The translations under genes were made by a program, and so were the position numbers. This document shows positions 18,556-27,589 of a DNA stretch of 64,000 bases, in pieces (the stretch's first letter is position 1; each line of letters begins with the position of its first letter). The DNA is from JBGVSA01 sp049840475. Its GTDB lineage: Bacteria; Pseudomonadota; Gammaproteobacteria; Burkholderiales; Rhodocyclaceae. The stretch lies in contig JASGKX010000003.1 of NCBI GenBank assembly GCA_049840475.1, forward strand, positions 682,001 through 746,000, read 5' to 3'. Below the pieces are notes generated by a model, which saw only the letters and a program-made list of their open reading frames with translations, was not told where the DNA came from and searched no databases.

Positions 18556-19704
18556 ATGGCGCGGCGACTCGAATTGGATGCGCTCAGAGGGCTGATGCTG
18601 GTGCTGATGACCATCACGCACCTGCCCACCCGCCTTGCTGATCCGCTTGGCCAGCCAGCGGGCTTCGTCTCGGCCGCCGAAGGCTTTGTCTTCCTGTCCG
18701 CCTTCATGGCCGGCATGGTGTATAGCCGCCGCGCCATCAAGGCCGGCCTGCCGGCGATGCAAAGTGCCTTTTTGCGGCGGGCAATCAAGATCTATCTGTG
18801 CCAGGCGGCGCTGCTGATTTTTCTTTTCACGGCGATCGCAGCTATCGGCGTTGCCGTGGAGCAGCCGGCCATCACCAACCTCATCTCGTTTTTCCTGAAA
18901 GAACCCCATACAGCGCTCTGGGCCGGCCTGGGGATGATCTACAACCCGCCGCTGCTCGACATCCTGCCGCTCTACGTCCTGTTCATGCTAATCAGCCCGC
19001 TGTTGCTGACGTACGCCCTCAAACATGGCTGGCGGGGACTGCTGATATGCAGCCTGCTGTTGTGGCTGGCAGCGCAGTTCGACATCAGTCGCACGCTCTA
19101 CGGTGGAATCGTGGCCGTGACGGGTCTGTCGGTGCCGTTCCAGGAAACAGGCGCATTCGAGACCTTTGGCTGGCAGTTTCTGTGGATGATGGGGTTATGG
19201 ATGGGAACGTTGACGGTGACACAACCGAGCGCACTGGACGGAATTCCACGCTGGATGGTCATCGTCAGCGGGGTCATCGCGGTAGCCGGCTTCGTCGGAC
19301 GACACACCTTCGGTCAAGTCCTGCCGGACGACATGGTTAACGTGCTGTTCGACAAATGGCACCTGGGGCCCATGCGTCTGGTGAACTTCTGCGCCCTGCT
19401 GATTCTGGTCACGCACTTTGGTGCCGCGCTGCGCCGACTGCCACGCATCGGATATTTGCAAACGCTGGGGGCGGCTTCACTGCCGGTTTACTGCGCGCAT
19501 CTGGTCATCGTGCTGTTCGCGCTGGCCTTGGTCGGCCCGCAGCTCGATCACGGCCCCGTGACAGACGGCCTGCTGCTGGTCGGATGCTTGTCCCTGCTCT
19601 ATGGCGTGGCCAGGATCTCGGCACGCCTGGACGACACCAACCCTGCAGCCCCACGCCCGGGGTCCGGGCAAGGCCCGATGGTTACGGCAGGTGGGCCGAG
19701 ATAA
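18556..19704 (+). CDS. OpgC-domain membrane acyltransferase-like protein
   Basis: About 382 residues from the ATG at 18556, which has AAGGAGG five bases upstream. The N-terminus RRLELDALRGLMLVLMTITH resembles OpgC and acyltransferase-3 proteins, with the conserved Asp/Arg and His in the first helix. About ten membrane segments follow. OpgC succinylates periplasmic glucans in enterics; members in Burkholderiaceae are mostly uncharacterised, so the substrate is unknown. The last 23 bases overlap the 3' end of the convergent SGNH hydrolase gene. Confidence 0.8.
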   Translation: MARRLELDALRGLMLVLMTITHLPTRLADPLGQPAGFVSAAEGFVFLSAFMAGMVYSRRAIKAGLPAMQSAFLRRAIKIYLCQAALLIFLFTAIAAIGVAVEQPAITNLISFFLKEPHTALWAGLGMIYNPPLLDILPLYVLFMLISPLLLTYALKHGWRGLLICSLLLWLAAQFDISRTLYGGIVAVTGLSVPFQETGAFETFGWQFLWMMGLWMGTLTVTQPSALDGIPRWMVIVSGVIAVAGFVGRHTFGQVLPDDMVNVLFDKWHLGPMRLVNFCALLILVTHFGAALRRLPRIGYLQTLGAASLPVYCAHLVIVLFALALVGPQLDHGPVTDGLLLVGCLSLLYGVARISARLDDTNPAAPRPGSGQGPMVTAGGPR

Positions 19705-20386
19705 TGCGCTTCCACAGCGCATAGCCGGTGTCGTTCAGATGCAGCATGTCCGAGCGGAACAACTCGGCGCGCGGCGATCCATCGGCAGTCAGCATTGGGG
19801 TGTAGATATCCACGTAGTCCAGGTTCTGACCGTGCGAGATGTACTCACGAATCAGGCGATTGGTCTCGCGGATGGGTTCAGCCAGCCCGATGCGCGCCGG
19901 GCTCGGCTTGATTGAGATGTACGCGATGCGCGTGTCGGGCAGCGTCGCGCGTACGCCATTCACGAAACGCGTAAAGCTGTAGGCCACCTGCTCAGGCGTG
20001 CGCCCCTCGGCCAGATCGTTGTCGCCCGCGTACACCAGCACCAATCGCGGCTTGTACGGCGTCACCAGCCGTTGCACGTAATACGAGCATGCCGACAAGG
20101 TCGAACCACCAAACCCCCGCTTGATGACGCCCGGCACATTGCTGAACTGCTGCTCCAGATCGTTCCACAGGCGAATCGACGAGCTGCCGACGAAAAGCAC
20201 CCCGCCCGTCTCAGGCTGATGTGCGCGATCGGCGGCCTCAAAGGCCTCGATGCTGTCTTCCCAGCGTGCATCGGCGCTGGCCGCCGCAGGAGCGGCGATG
20301 GTGGCGACGGCCTGTTGTGCGTACGTTGGCAACGTGCCAACCAGCACAGACAGAGCAAGTACAAGGCGAGAAATATGGCGTTGCAT
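19682..20386 (-). CDS. Exported SGNH/GDSL-family hydrolase
   Basis: A 234-residue protein starting MQRHISRLVLALSVLVGTLP with a signal peptide that probably ends near TYAQQA. The SGNH blocks are visible: the nucleophile Ser in FVGSSSIRLW (residues 65-74), Gly in GFGGSTL (91-97), Asn in AGDNDLAEG (120-128), and the Asp-x-x-His pair in DMLHLNDTGYALW near the end. These enzymes hydrolyse esters or remove acetyl groups from lipids or glycans; the substrate is not evident. A periplasmic location is inferred from the signal. Its neighbour encodes a membrane acyltransferase-like protein, but the two are convergent rather than one operon. Confidence 0.86.
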   Translation of the reverse strand: MQRHISRLVLALSVLVGTLPTYAQQAVATIAAPAAASADARWEDSIEAFEAADRAHQPETGGVLFVGSSSIRLWNDLEQQFSNVPGVIKRGFGGSTLSACSYYVQRLVTPYKPRLVLVYAGDNDLAEGRTPEQVAYSFTRFVNGVRATLPDTRIAYISIKPSPARIGLAEPIRETNRLIREYISHGQNLDYVDIYTPMLTADGSPRAELFRSDMLHLNDTGYALWKRIISAHLP

Positions 20387-20523
20387 AGAACCTACACGGG
20401 GGATAAAAAGCAACAAGGCAGAACCCGACGCAGACTATTCCTGCTTTTGAATTCTGGCTAGGCACAACGTGTAGGACAGGTGTGAGAAGTTGCAACATTG
20501 CCATGCATCAAACAACAAGCAAC

Positions 20524-20560
20524 AAAAAAAGCCCGGAGGCTTTCGCCAACCGGGCTTTTT
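20524..20560 (-). terminator. Terminator downstream of kdgK
   Basis: A six-base perfect stem (GCCCGG at 20531-20536 and CCGGGC at 20550-20555) is extended by A/T pairing, with an A-run on the left and a T-run on the right. It can therefore act in both directions. It lies about 20 bases past the kdgK stop, and on the minus strand the hairpin is followed by a long U-run. Confidence 0.85.
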
Positions 20561-20579
20561 CGTGAAGCGGAAGAAACGC

Positions 20580-21680
20580 TTAGCGGATAACGCGAGCGCC
20601 CTTGCCCTTCATTGCTGCTTCGACTTCTTCCACGCGCACCATCGAGGTATCGCCCGGGGTTGACATGGCCAGCGCGCCGTGTGCTGCACCGTACTCGACG
20701 GCCAGTTGCGGGCCCTTGCCTTCCAGGAAGCCGTAAGCCAGGCCAGAGGCGAAGCCATCACCGCCGCCGACGCGGTCATAGATTTCCAGGTTGTCGCGCT
20801 TCATCGACTCGTAGATCTGGCCGTCGTACCAAACGATGGCCGACCAGTCGTTGATCGACGCCGTCTTGGCGTTACGCAGGGTCGTGGCAGCCACCTTGAA
20901 GTTGGGGAATGCCTTGACCGCGGTTTCGATCATCTTCTTGAAGCCTTCGGTTTCGATGTTGGTCAGGTGCTCGTCCGCGCCTTCCACTTCGAAGCCCAGG
21001 CAGGCCGTGAAGTCTTCTTCGTTGCCGATCATCACGTTGACGTACTTGGCGATCTCACGGTTGATCTTCTGAGCGCCTTCCTTGCCGCCCTGGCTCTTCC
21101 ACAGCGAAGCGCGGAAGTTCAGGTCGTAGGCCACGACGGTGCCGTACTTCTGGGCGACTTCAACGGCTTCCAGCACGGCTTCAGCCGTGTTCGAGGCCAG
21201 CGCCGCGAAGATGCCGCCAGTCTGGAACCAACGCACGCCTTCTTCGCCGAACAGCTTTTCCCAGTTCACTTCACCCGGGCGGATCTGCGAGGCGGCCGAG
21301 TGGCCACGGTCGGAACAACCCAGAGCCGGACGCGGACCGAAGCCCTTTTCCGTGAAGTTCAGACCGACGCGGGTGTTGCGGCCCAGGCCGTCGAAGTCAC
21401 GCCAGATGACGTGGGACATGTCCACGCCGCCTTGCATGATGAAGTCTTCAACCAGCCAGCCCAGGTCGTTCTTCGGCAGAGCCGTCACGACGCCGGCGCG
21501 CTTGCCCCAGCACTTGCGCATGGCGCGGGCGACGTTGTATTCGCCACCGCCTTCCCACACCTGGAAGGTGCGGGTGTTGCGCACGCGGCCAAAGCCCGGG
21601 TCGAAGCGCAGCATCACTTCGCCGAAGGACACGCAGTCCCACTTGGTCTCCGCCGCCGTTTTGATCTTCAGTTCAGCCAT
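20580..21680 (-). CDS. kdgK: 2-dehydro-3-deoxygluconate kinase (PfkB family)
   Basis: A 366-residue PfkB-family sugar kinase. The N-terminus has FGEVMLRFDPG and the conserved GGGEYNVARAM; the C-terminal catalytic/ATP motif is DRVGGGDGFASGLAYG with the base Asp. KDG kinase phosphorylates 2-keto-3-deoxygluconate to KDPG. The next upstream gene, 12 bases away on the same strand, is a KDPG-aldolase family gene, so the pair completes breakdown of KDG to pyruvate and glyceraldehyde-3-phosphate. AAGGA precedes the ATG. The substrate is inferred from this pairing; other ribokinase-type sugars are possible. Confidence 0.87.
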   Translation of the reverse strand: MAELKIKTAAETKWDCVSFGEVMLRFDPGFGRVRNTRTFQVWEGGGEYNVARAMRKCWGKRAGVVTALPKNDLGWLVEDFIMQGGVDMSHVIWRDFDGLGRNTRVGLNFTEKGFGPRPALGCSDRGHSAASQIRPGEVNWEKLFGEEGVRWFQTGGIFAALASNTAEAVLEAVEVAQKYGTVVAYDLNFRASLWKSQGGKEGAQKINREIAKYVNVMIGNEEDFTACLGFEVEGADEHLTNIETEGFKKMIETAVKAFPNFKVAATTLRNAKTASINDWSAIVWYDGQIYESMKRDNLEIYDRVGGGDGFASGLAYGFLEGKGPQLAVEYGAAHGALAMSTPGDTSMVRVEEVEAAMKGKGARVIR

Positions 21681-21692
21681 TTCTATCGGTCC

Positions 21693-22382
21693 TTACTTTT
21701 TCGCAGCCAGGTCGGCCTTGATGGTCTTGATGAGTTGAACGGTTTCGCGAACCTTGTTCTCGATGCCCTTGTAGTCCTTGGCAGCGAGCAGTTCCTTGGT
21801 GATCAGATTGCTGCCGATACCGCAGGCAACGATGCCGGCGCCGTACCACTTGCGCAGCGACTCTTCGGTCGGCTCGACGCCGCCGGTGGGCATGATGCGC
21901 GTCCAGGGCATCGGGCCCATGACGCTCTTGACGAACTCGGGGCCGCCAACCGACGAACCCGGGAAGACCTTGACGATTTCGCAGCCGAGTTCTTGTGCGT
22001 CACCGATTTCGGTGGCCGAACCGCAACCCGGGCTGTAAGGAATGCCGCGACGGTTGCAAACCTTGGCCACGTCGGCGTTCAGCAGCGGGCCAACGATGAA
22101 CTTGGCGCCGTTGGCGATGTAGATGCCAGCGGTCGGGGCATCAACGATGGAACCAACACCCATGATGACCGACGGGTCAGCCTTGGTGAAGTGGCGGGTC
22201 ACGTCGTAGAAGACATGCGAGGCGAAGTCGCCGCGGTTGGTGAACTCAATGCACTTGGCGCCACCGTTGGCGCAGGCTTGGATAACGTTGATGCAAACTT
22301 CAACGTCCGAATGATAGAACACGGGGATCACAGCCTGTTCCATCATCGCGGACAGAACGGCCATACGGTCCTTAGCAGCCAT
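21693..22382 (-). CDS. eda: KDPG/KHG aldolase family protein
   Basis: About 229 residues from the ATG at 22382, with GGAG eight bases upstream. The class I aldolase features are visible: the acid in KCIEFTNRGDF and the Schiff-base Lys in CEIVKVFPGSSVGG (most enzymes read KLFPA). Also visible is the phosphate-binding region MPTGGVEPTEESLRKW. It cleaves KDPG to pyruvate and glyceraldehyde-3-phosphate and precedes kdgK in a two-gene operon. It is slightly longer than the E. coli enzyme and belongs to the variant with IEFTNRG. Action on the related 2-keto-4-hydroxyglutarate is also possible. Confidence 0.87.
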   Translation of the reverse strand: MAAKDRMAVLSAMMEQAVIPVFYHSDVEVCINVIQACANGGAKCIEFTNRGDFASHVFYDVTRHFTKADPSVIMGVGSIVDAPTAGIYIANGAKFIVGPLLNADVAKVCNRRGIPYSPGCGSATEIGDAQELGCEIVKVFPGSSVGGPEFVKSVMGPMPWTRIMPTGGVEPTEESLRKWYGAGIVACGIGSNLITKELLAAKDYKGIENKVRETVQLIKTIKADLAAKK

Positions 22383-22475
22383 CGCATATCTCCAAAGTAA
22401 GAAAGCGCCACAGGGGGTGCGGCGCATCAACCCGGCATTTTCCCGCATCAGGCATTGGCGATCAAGGGAAAACAC

Positions 22476-22494
22476 TGACCATGGTCAAAGCATA
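22476..22494 (-). promoter_or_regulatory. Candidate operator and -10 element of the eda-kdgK operon
   Basis: A perfect 12-base palindrome TGACCATGGTCA (22476-22487) lies immediately downstream of TATGCT (22494 to 22489, minus strand), where the start of transcription would fall. No good -35 box is seen at normal spacing, which would fit an activated or weak promoter. A second short inverted repeat, TCGGTT-G-AACCGA, is at 22551-22563. The placement suggests control of eda-kdgK by a DNA-binding regulator, but none is encoded next door. This is an inference from position and symmetry only. Confidence 0.35.
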
Positions 22495-22656
22495 GGAGAC
22501 CTCTGGCAGCCTCGCTCCAATGCTGCAACGCAATAAACGGGGGTAACCGGTCGGTTGAACCGATATGAAAGACAAAAGACGGTGGCGCCCGTGGGCGCTC
22601 GCCCACCAGCCACGCCTGAAATAACGCCAAAGAAAGACGCTGACAGCCAGTTGCTT

Positions 22657-23178
22657 TTACAGCGCGCCCAACAGCGGTTTCACCTGGCTCATGAAATCCG
22701 ACACAGCGCCTTCGCCCTTCGATTTGTCCAGCGCGGAAAGCACATTACCGGCAAGGCTTCGGTAGTCATCGATCGAGGAAGCCTTTTCGAGCTGCAACTG
22801 AAGCATGAAACCGCGCATGCCAAAGGCGCGGATCGTTACGTCGAACACGCCATACAGCGCCTGCAGGCGCTGGCTGTCGCCCACCGGCTCGGCGATCGCC
22901 ATACGGCTGAGCGCGTCGGACGCCGCAACTGCCGTCGCGGCCGCTGGGGCGCTGCGCCCATCGACACCACTATTAGGCACGACGAGCCCTTGTTCGATCA
23001 GGGACATCAGCATGTCTTCAGTCACGCCGGCAGGCGCCAGCGTTTCGAGCAGACGAGCACCGGTGTGCTTGCCGTCCACCGTCACGAGAAGCGTGCGCTG
23101 CCGCGGCGTGAGCCTGAGCTTGCGATCCTGGATCTCCTGCTGTCCCGCCTCAGTCTTGACGAGAATATCGTTGAGCAT
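22657..23178 (-). CDS. Hypothetical protein, predicted cytosolic
   Basis: About 173 residues from MLNDILVKTEAGQQEIQDRK at 23178. The first ~65 residues (LRLTPRQRTLLVTVDGKHTG, then LLETLAPAGVTEDMLMSLIEQGLV) look like a small alpha/beta winged-helix-type fold. An Ala-rich linker follows (~80-95), then a helical C-terminal domain ending in SDFMSQVKPLLGAL. No membrane segment or signal peptide is seen. I do not recognise a characterised family. It stands alone, divergent from the DUF1877 gene. Confidence 0.7.
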   Translation of the reverse strand: MLNDILVKTEAGQQEIQDRKLRLTPRQRTLLVTVDGKHTGARLLETLAPAGVTEDMLMSLIEQGLVVPNSGVDGRSAPAAATAVAASDALSRMAIAEPVGDSQRLQALYGVFDVTIRAFGMRGFMLQLQLEKASSIDDYRSLAGNVLSALDKSKGEGAVSDFMSQVKPLLGAL

Positions 23179-23386
23179 TGTTATTAACCTCCCGGGGGCT
23201 GCATACATGCACGCATGCGCTGCGCGTGCTTGCAGGCTAACCAAAGGCCAAACGCCCAGCGACGGGGGTTTCCCGTATCGCGCGATGTCGGCGTGATATG
23301 CGGCACGAAAAACGGGACGAGCGTCGGGCTTGGCCGCCCGCGCGCCTCGCGAGACAATGCAGACCTTTTTCGCAGGAGCCCGCCGA

Positions 23387-23887
23387 ATGACCTACCAGGG
23401 AATCCATTTCGCCCTCGACGCCGACCAGGAAGCACGCTTGCTGGGCGCTGAAGGTGACGATGACGCGTTGCTCGACGTCATCGCCGACATCGAAGAAGCC
23501 TGGGACAAGAACTGGCTGGCCGAATCCGACACCGCATGGGACGCCATCCATCGCTGCTTTTGCAATGGCGAGTTGCTCTACGAGGGCGGTGAATACCCCC
23601 TCAACCACCTAATCTGTGGCGGCCGCCAACTCGTGGCGTGGGAAGAGACCGAGTACACGGTGTCATACGTCAGCGCCGCGCAGGTCAAGGAAATCGCCAT
23701 CGCCGCGCGGCGCATTTCGCGCGACTCGCTGCACGAGCGCTACGACGAGATCGATCGCGAAAGCTACGGGTCTGAACTAAGCGACGAAGATTTCGCCTAC
23801 GTCTGGACGCTGTTCAGCAACGTAGTGAATTTGTTCGAGCGCGCGGCGGCGGCCAACCGCGCCGTGATCTTCACCGTGGACGCCTGA
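23387..23887 (+). CDS. DUF1877 (YfbM-like) family protein
   Basis: A 166-residue acidic, soluble protein. The ATG at 23387 is preceded by CAGGAG. Its layout matches the DUF1877/YfbM family: an N-terminal EEAWDKNWLAESDTAWDAIH block, then NHLICGGRQL and a C-terminal helical region (ISRDSLHERYDEIDRESYGS). Members are small cytosolic proteins of unknown function. It is monocistronic, with about 105 bases before the next gene. Confidence 0.78.
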   Translation: MTYQGIHFALDADQEARLLGAEGDDDALLDVIADIEEAWDKNWLAESDTAWDAIHRCFCNGELLYEGGEYPLNHLICGGRQLVAWEETEYTVSYVSAAQVKEIAIAARRISRDSLHERYDEIDRESYGSELSDEDFAYVWTLFSNVVNLFERAAAANRAVIFTVDA

Positions 23888-23992
23888 GGCACCCTCCCCC
23901 CACAGAACGACTTTGCATGAACGGCGCAGATGCAGTCTCCGCGCCGCCGCCCCAGTTTTTTTCCTATAAACACGGGGACAGGCGGACAAATC

Positions 23993-24800
23993 ATGCACGA
24001 TCGCGAGCGACATAACCGTTATGAAATCCCGCGTACGCCAAAGACGTGCGAGTGCAAGATATGTCGCGGCGAATCGAGAATCGTCGGTCTGTTCGACGCC
24101 TCATTCAGCGGAACGGATTTCCGCGCGGGCAGAAAAATCGGGGAATACAGCGGAAGACCGGTTCTACTTCTACCAGTGCTCCGAATGCGGTTTCACGTTC
24201 ACCCGCTACTTCGACGCCTGGGATGAGACCGATTTCGCCGAGCACATCTACAACGACGAATATCTCGTCCATGACCCCGACTATTCCGGAAAACGCGCTA
24301 GCGACTTCGCCAGGACGCTGACTTTCCACTTCCAGAAATGGAACCGCGATCTGGCGATCCTGGACTACGGGTCCGGATCGGGCATCCTGGAGCGCAGGCT
24401 GCGCGAGGCAGGTTTCACCGTCGTAGCGACCTTCGATCCCTTCACGGCCTGCAGCGCGCCTCCTTCCAGGAAATTCAACATGGTGACGTGCTTCGAAGTA
24501 TTCGAACACGTGACCGACCCATTGTTGCTGATGTCGAACCTGGCCGGACGCCTGGAAGAAGGTGGCGGCATTCTGCTCACCACCGAGCTATGTCGCCCCG
24601 AAATCGTGAGCGCCGGCTTGGACAAATGGTGGTACTGCGTGCCCCGCAATGGGCATATCTCGTTCCAGACCGAAAAATCGATGGAACTGCTCGGGCAGAG
24701 TGTCGGCCTGCGATACCACCATTTCGGCGAATCGTGGTGGCACGCATTCTTCCCGCCCGGGCCGAAGCCTTTCTGGCTTGATGAACTGATCCCGGACTGA
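23993..24800 (+). pseudogene. Class I SAM-dependent methyltransferase with zinc ribbon, frameshifted as read
   Basis: The protein is split over two reading frames. The frame from ATG 23993 gives MHDRERHNRYEIPRTP and the first zinc-ribbon half CECKICRGES, ending near SGRPV. The next frame carries the second half YFYQCSECGFTFTRYF and the methyltransferase body (SAM motif ILDYGSGSGILERRL, then FNMVTCFEVFEHVTDP and EEGGGILLTTEL). Removing one base within GTTCTAC at 24161-24167 joins them into about 268 residues with both CxxC pairs. As read, only the N-terminally altered downstream frame survives. Related proteins modify small molecules or sugars; the substrate is unknown. A read error is possible. 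Confidence 0.82.
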
Positions 24801-24835
24801 GACTTCCACGCGCCCGCTTCTGCGGGGACCGCGCC

Positions 24836-26797
24836 TCAGTCGCGCGAGGTGGCCGGCGGCGGCAACTGATGGAGAAACTCCACCACTTCATCCTGAACCC
24901 GTGAACGGCGCATCGGCGGCAGGCTCTGCCACACGCGACGACCGTACGGTTTGCTGATCATGCGCGGGTCGCAGATCATCAGCACGCCTCGGTCACGCTC
25001 GGTGCGGATCAGGCGGCCAGCACCCTGCTTCATGCTGATCACGGCACGCGGCAGTTGGTATTCCATGAACGGGTTGCGGCCCTGCTTCTCCATCCATTCA
25101 ACCCGGGCTTTGAGAACCGGGTCGTCCGGCGGCGCGAACGGCAGCTTGTCGATGATCACCACCGACAGCGCATCGCCGGGAACGTCAACGCCCTCCCAGA
25201 AGCTCTGGCTCGCCACCAGCACCGCATTGCCGCGACGACGGAAGCGATCGAGCAGTTCCGAGCGCGAGCCCTGCCCTTGCATGAGTAACGGAAATTCCAG
25301 CCCTTCGCGAGTAAAGCGTTCGAGCAGGCCTTCGTGAATACGCTGCATGGCGCGTAGCGAGGTACACAGCACGAAGGCTCGCCCTTGCGCGGCGCGGATC
25401 ACCGGCACAGCGGCCTCGACCACCGCTTCGGCGTAGTTGGAACTGTTCGGGTCGGGCATGCCGGTGGGCGCATACAGCACTGCCTGTTCGCCATATTCGA
25501 AAGGGCTGCCCCACATGGCGGTCTCGGGCGGCTGTTCGAGCTGGCTGAGGCCGAGTTCATCGTTGTAGTGCCCGAAGTTCTTGCCCACCGCCAGCGTCGC
25601 GCTGGTAAAGATCCAGCTCTTGGCGTTGCCTTCGATCTGCTTGGCAAAAATGTCCGCTACCTTCAGTGGCGTGCTGTTAAGCGCACCTGACTGACTGAAG
25701 ACTTCCACCCAACGGATGATGTCCGGCTGATCCACGCGCCGCCAGCGTTGCAGCCGCTCGCTCATGTCGGTCGCGCGCTGCCAGCATTTTTCCAGGCCTT
25801 CAGAACGCTCGGCCTGGGTCTCTGCCAGCGCGACGAAGTTCTCGAGCTGCGCTTCGACTTCATCCACGGCCTTGTGAAAGTCAGCGTTGTCGGCCATCTG
25901 TGCGTAGCCATAGCGCGCGTTTTCGCCAGGAATCGCCAAACGCAGATCGCGGGCCGCCTTTTCGAGCGAGCGCGTGGCGTCCTGCAAGGGCGTGAAGTCG
26001 CGCGCAGATGCCAGCGCTTCGTTTCGCGTGTCGCGGGCCAGATCGAGCAGTTGGCCGGTGGACACCGATTCCCCGAAAAACAGCGAGGCCGTCTCGGGCA
26101 GCTGGTGGGCTTCGTCGAAGATCACCGTGTTACAGGCCGGCAGCAACTCGGCCATGCCTTCGTCGCGCAACATCACGTCGGCGAAGAACAGGTGGTGATT
26201 GACTACCACCACATCGGCCTCCTGTGCTGCGCGGCGCGCGGCCATCACAAAGCACTCCTTGGCGTTGGGGCATTCCTGGCCAAGGCAGTTTTCGCGCGTG
26301 GACGTTACCTGCAGCCAGGCGGTGGAGTCCTCCGGCACCTCGGCGCACTGCGCCTTGTCGCCAGTCTTGCTGACCTTGGCGAAGCGCGCGATGGTGCGTA
26401 CGTGTTCGCCGTCCTCGCGCGAAAAGAAGCGCCCTTCGAGCTGCGCGCGTTCGAGGTGGTAGTGGCAGACGTAGTTGGCGCGCCCTTTTAGCAGGGCAAC
26501 CGTCACCGGCACGCGCAGCGCGTTGCGCACGGCGGGCAGGTCACGATGGAAGAGCTGGTCCTGCAGGGTCTTGGTGCCGGTCGAGATGATGACCTTGCCG
26601 CCCGATAGCAGCGCCGGCACGAGGTACGCGAAAGTCTTGCCCGTGCCCGTGCCCGCCTCGGCCACCAGCACGCGGTTGCCCTTGACGGCAGCGGCGATGG
26701 TCTGCGCCATTTCGAGCTGTTGCGGACGCGGTCGAAATCCGGGAATCACTCGCGCAAGCGAGCCGTCGTCGGCGAAATGGCTGGCAATGTCCTGCAT
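24836..26797 (-). CDS. dinG: ATP-dependent DNA helicase, DinG/YoaA type
   Basis: A 653-residue XPD-like superfamily 2 helicase. Walker A is AEAGTGTGKT (residues 46-55) and the DEAH box is in VIFDEAHQLPE. Four cysteines suited to an iron-sulfur cluster are visible: one in ANYVCHYHL and three in NCLGQECPNAKECF. The C-terminal motifs SQSFWEGVDVPGDALSVVII and QGAGRLIRTERDRG complete the helicase core. Such 5'-3' helicases resolve R-loops and DNA damage intermediates. The length and single-domain layout without an exonuclease part fit YoaA/DinG. It is convergent with the methyltransferase and divergent from the phosphatase. Confidence 0.92.
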   Translation of the reverse strand: MQDIASHFADDGSLARVIPGFRPRPQQLEMAQTIAAAVKGNRVLVAEAGTGTGKTFAYLVPALLSGGKVIISTGTKTLQDQLFHRDLPAVRNALRVPVTVALLKGRANYVCHYHLERAQLEGRFFSREDGEHVRTIARFAKVSKTGDKAQCAEVPEDSTAWLQVTSTRENCLGQECPNAKECFVMAARRAAQEADVVVVNHHLFFADVMLRDEGMAELLPACNTVIFDEAHQLPETASLFFGESVSTGQLLDLARDTRNEALASARDFTPLQDATRSLEKAARDLRLAIPGENARYGYAQMADNADFHKAVDEVEAQLENFVALAETQAERSEGLEKCWQRATDMSERLQRWRRVDQPDIIRWVEVFSQSGALNSTPLKVADIFAKQIEGNAKSWIFTSATLAVGKNFGHYNDELGLSQLEQPPETAMWGSPFEYGEQAVLYAPTGMPDPNSSNYAEAVVEAAVPVIRAAQGRAFVLCTSLRAMQRIHEGLLERFTREGLEFPLLMQGQGSRSELLDRFRRRGNAVLVASQSFWEGVDVPGDALSVVIIDKLPFAPPDDPVLKARVEWMEKQGRNPFMEYQLPRAVISMKQGAGRLIRTERDRGVLMICDPRMISKPYGRRVWQSLPPMRRSRVQDEVVEFLHQLPPPATSRD

Positions 26798-26897
26798 GTG
26801 AATATGTACTTCGGATCAGGGGCGGATGTTAGCACGCAGCTTGTGGCGAACGCCCCCGACCGGGATAATCGTGGGTTTGCCTATCTGGACCCCATTT

Positions 26898-27564
26898 GTG
26901 ACGCGGAAACTCGACTCCTCCAAAGAGCGCCTGCTGGCGTGGCTCGACATGTTTTTTGTCAACCATGGCTTCTTCCGCGAAATCTACAACAACGTGCACG
27001 CCTTGCCGGGCGGGATGTACCGCTGCAGCCAGCCGTCGCCGCGCCAGATCCGCAAGTATCGCCGCAAGTACGGCATCCGCAGCATCATCAATCTGCGCGG
27101 TGCAGATGACAGCGGGCGCTACGCACTCGAAGAAGCCGCCTGCCGCGAGCTGGGCATCGAGCTGATCAACCACAAGGGCATCCTGTCGCGCAGCGCGCCA
27201 GAGGTAAAAGTCATCCAGGCCACCAAGGTGCTGTTCGAGAACCTTGAATACCCGGCCATGCTGCATTGCAAGTCGGGCGCGGACCGCGCCGGCTTCGCCT
27301 CGGTGCTGTATCGCCATTTCCGGCTGGGTGACCCCATTGAAAAAGCCTTGAGCGAACTGGGCTGGATCTACGGCCACATCAAGTCTTCCAAGACAGGCAT
27401 CCTCGATGCCTTCTTCTACGATTACCTTGCCTACAACGCCAAGACGCCGATCGAATTCATGACCTGGGTCGAGACCGTTCTACGATCGCGAAGCGCTGCG
27501 CGCCCGCTTCCACGCCAAGGGCTGGGCAGACTTTGTCGTAGACAAAGTGCTCGACCGCGAATGA
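26898..27564 (+). pseudogene. Cys-based dual-specificity/tyrosine phosphatase family protein, 3' frameshift as read
   Basis: The core has the phosphatase signature HCKSGADRAG (C-x5-R), preceded by GGMYRCSQPSPRQIRKYRRK and SIINLRGADDSGRY, as in bacterial dual-specificity-like phosphatases. The start is unclear: GTG 26898 (VTRKLDSSKERLL) or ATG 26826. After FMTWVETV the frame turns into Arg-rich sequence, whereas the neighbouring frame continues YDREALRARFHAKGWADFVV and ends DKVLDRE at 27564, as expected. One extra base within GTTCTAC at 27477-27483 explains this; the restored length is about 221 residues. Against this, the as-read frame stops at 27593, overlapping the msbA start by ATGA. The gene precedes msbA. 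Confidence 0.72.
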
Positions 27565-27589
27565 CGCCGTCTGTCACGGAATCTCACGC

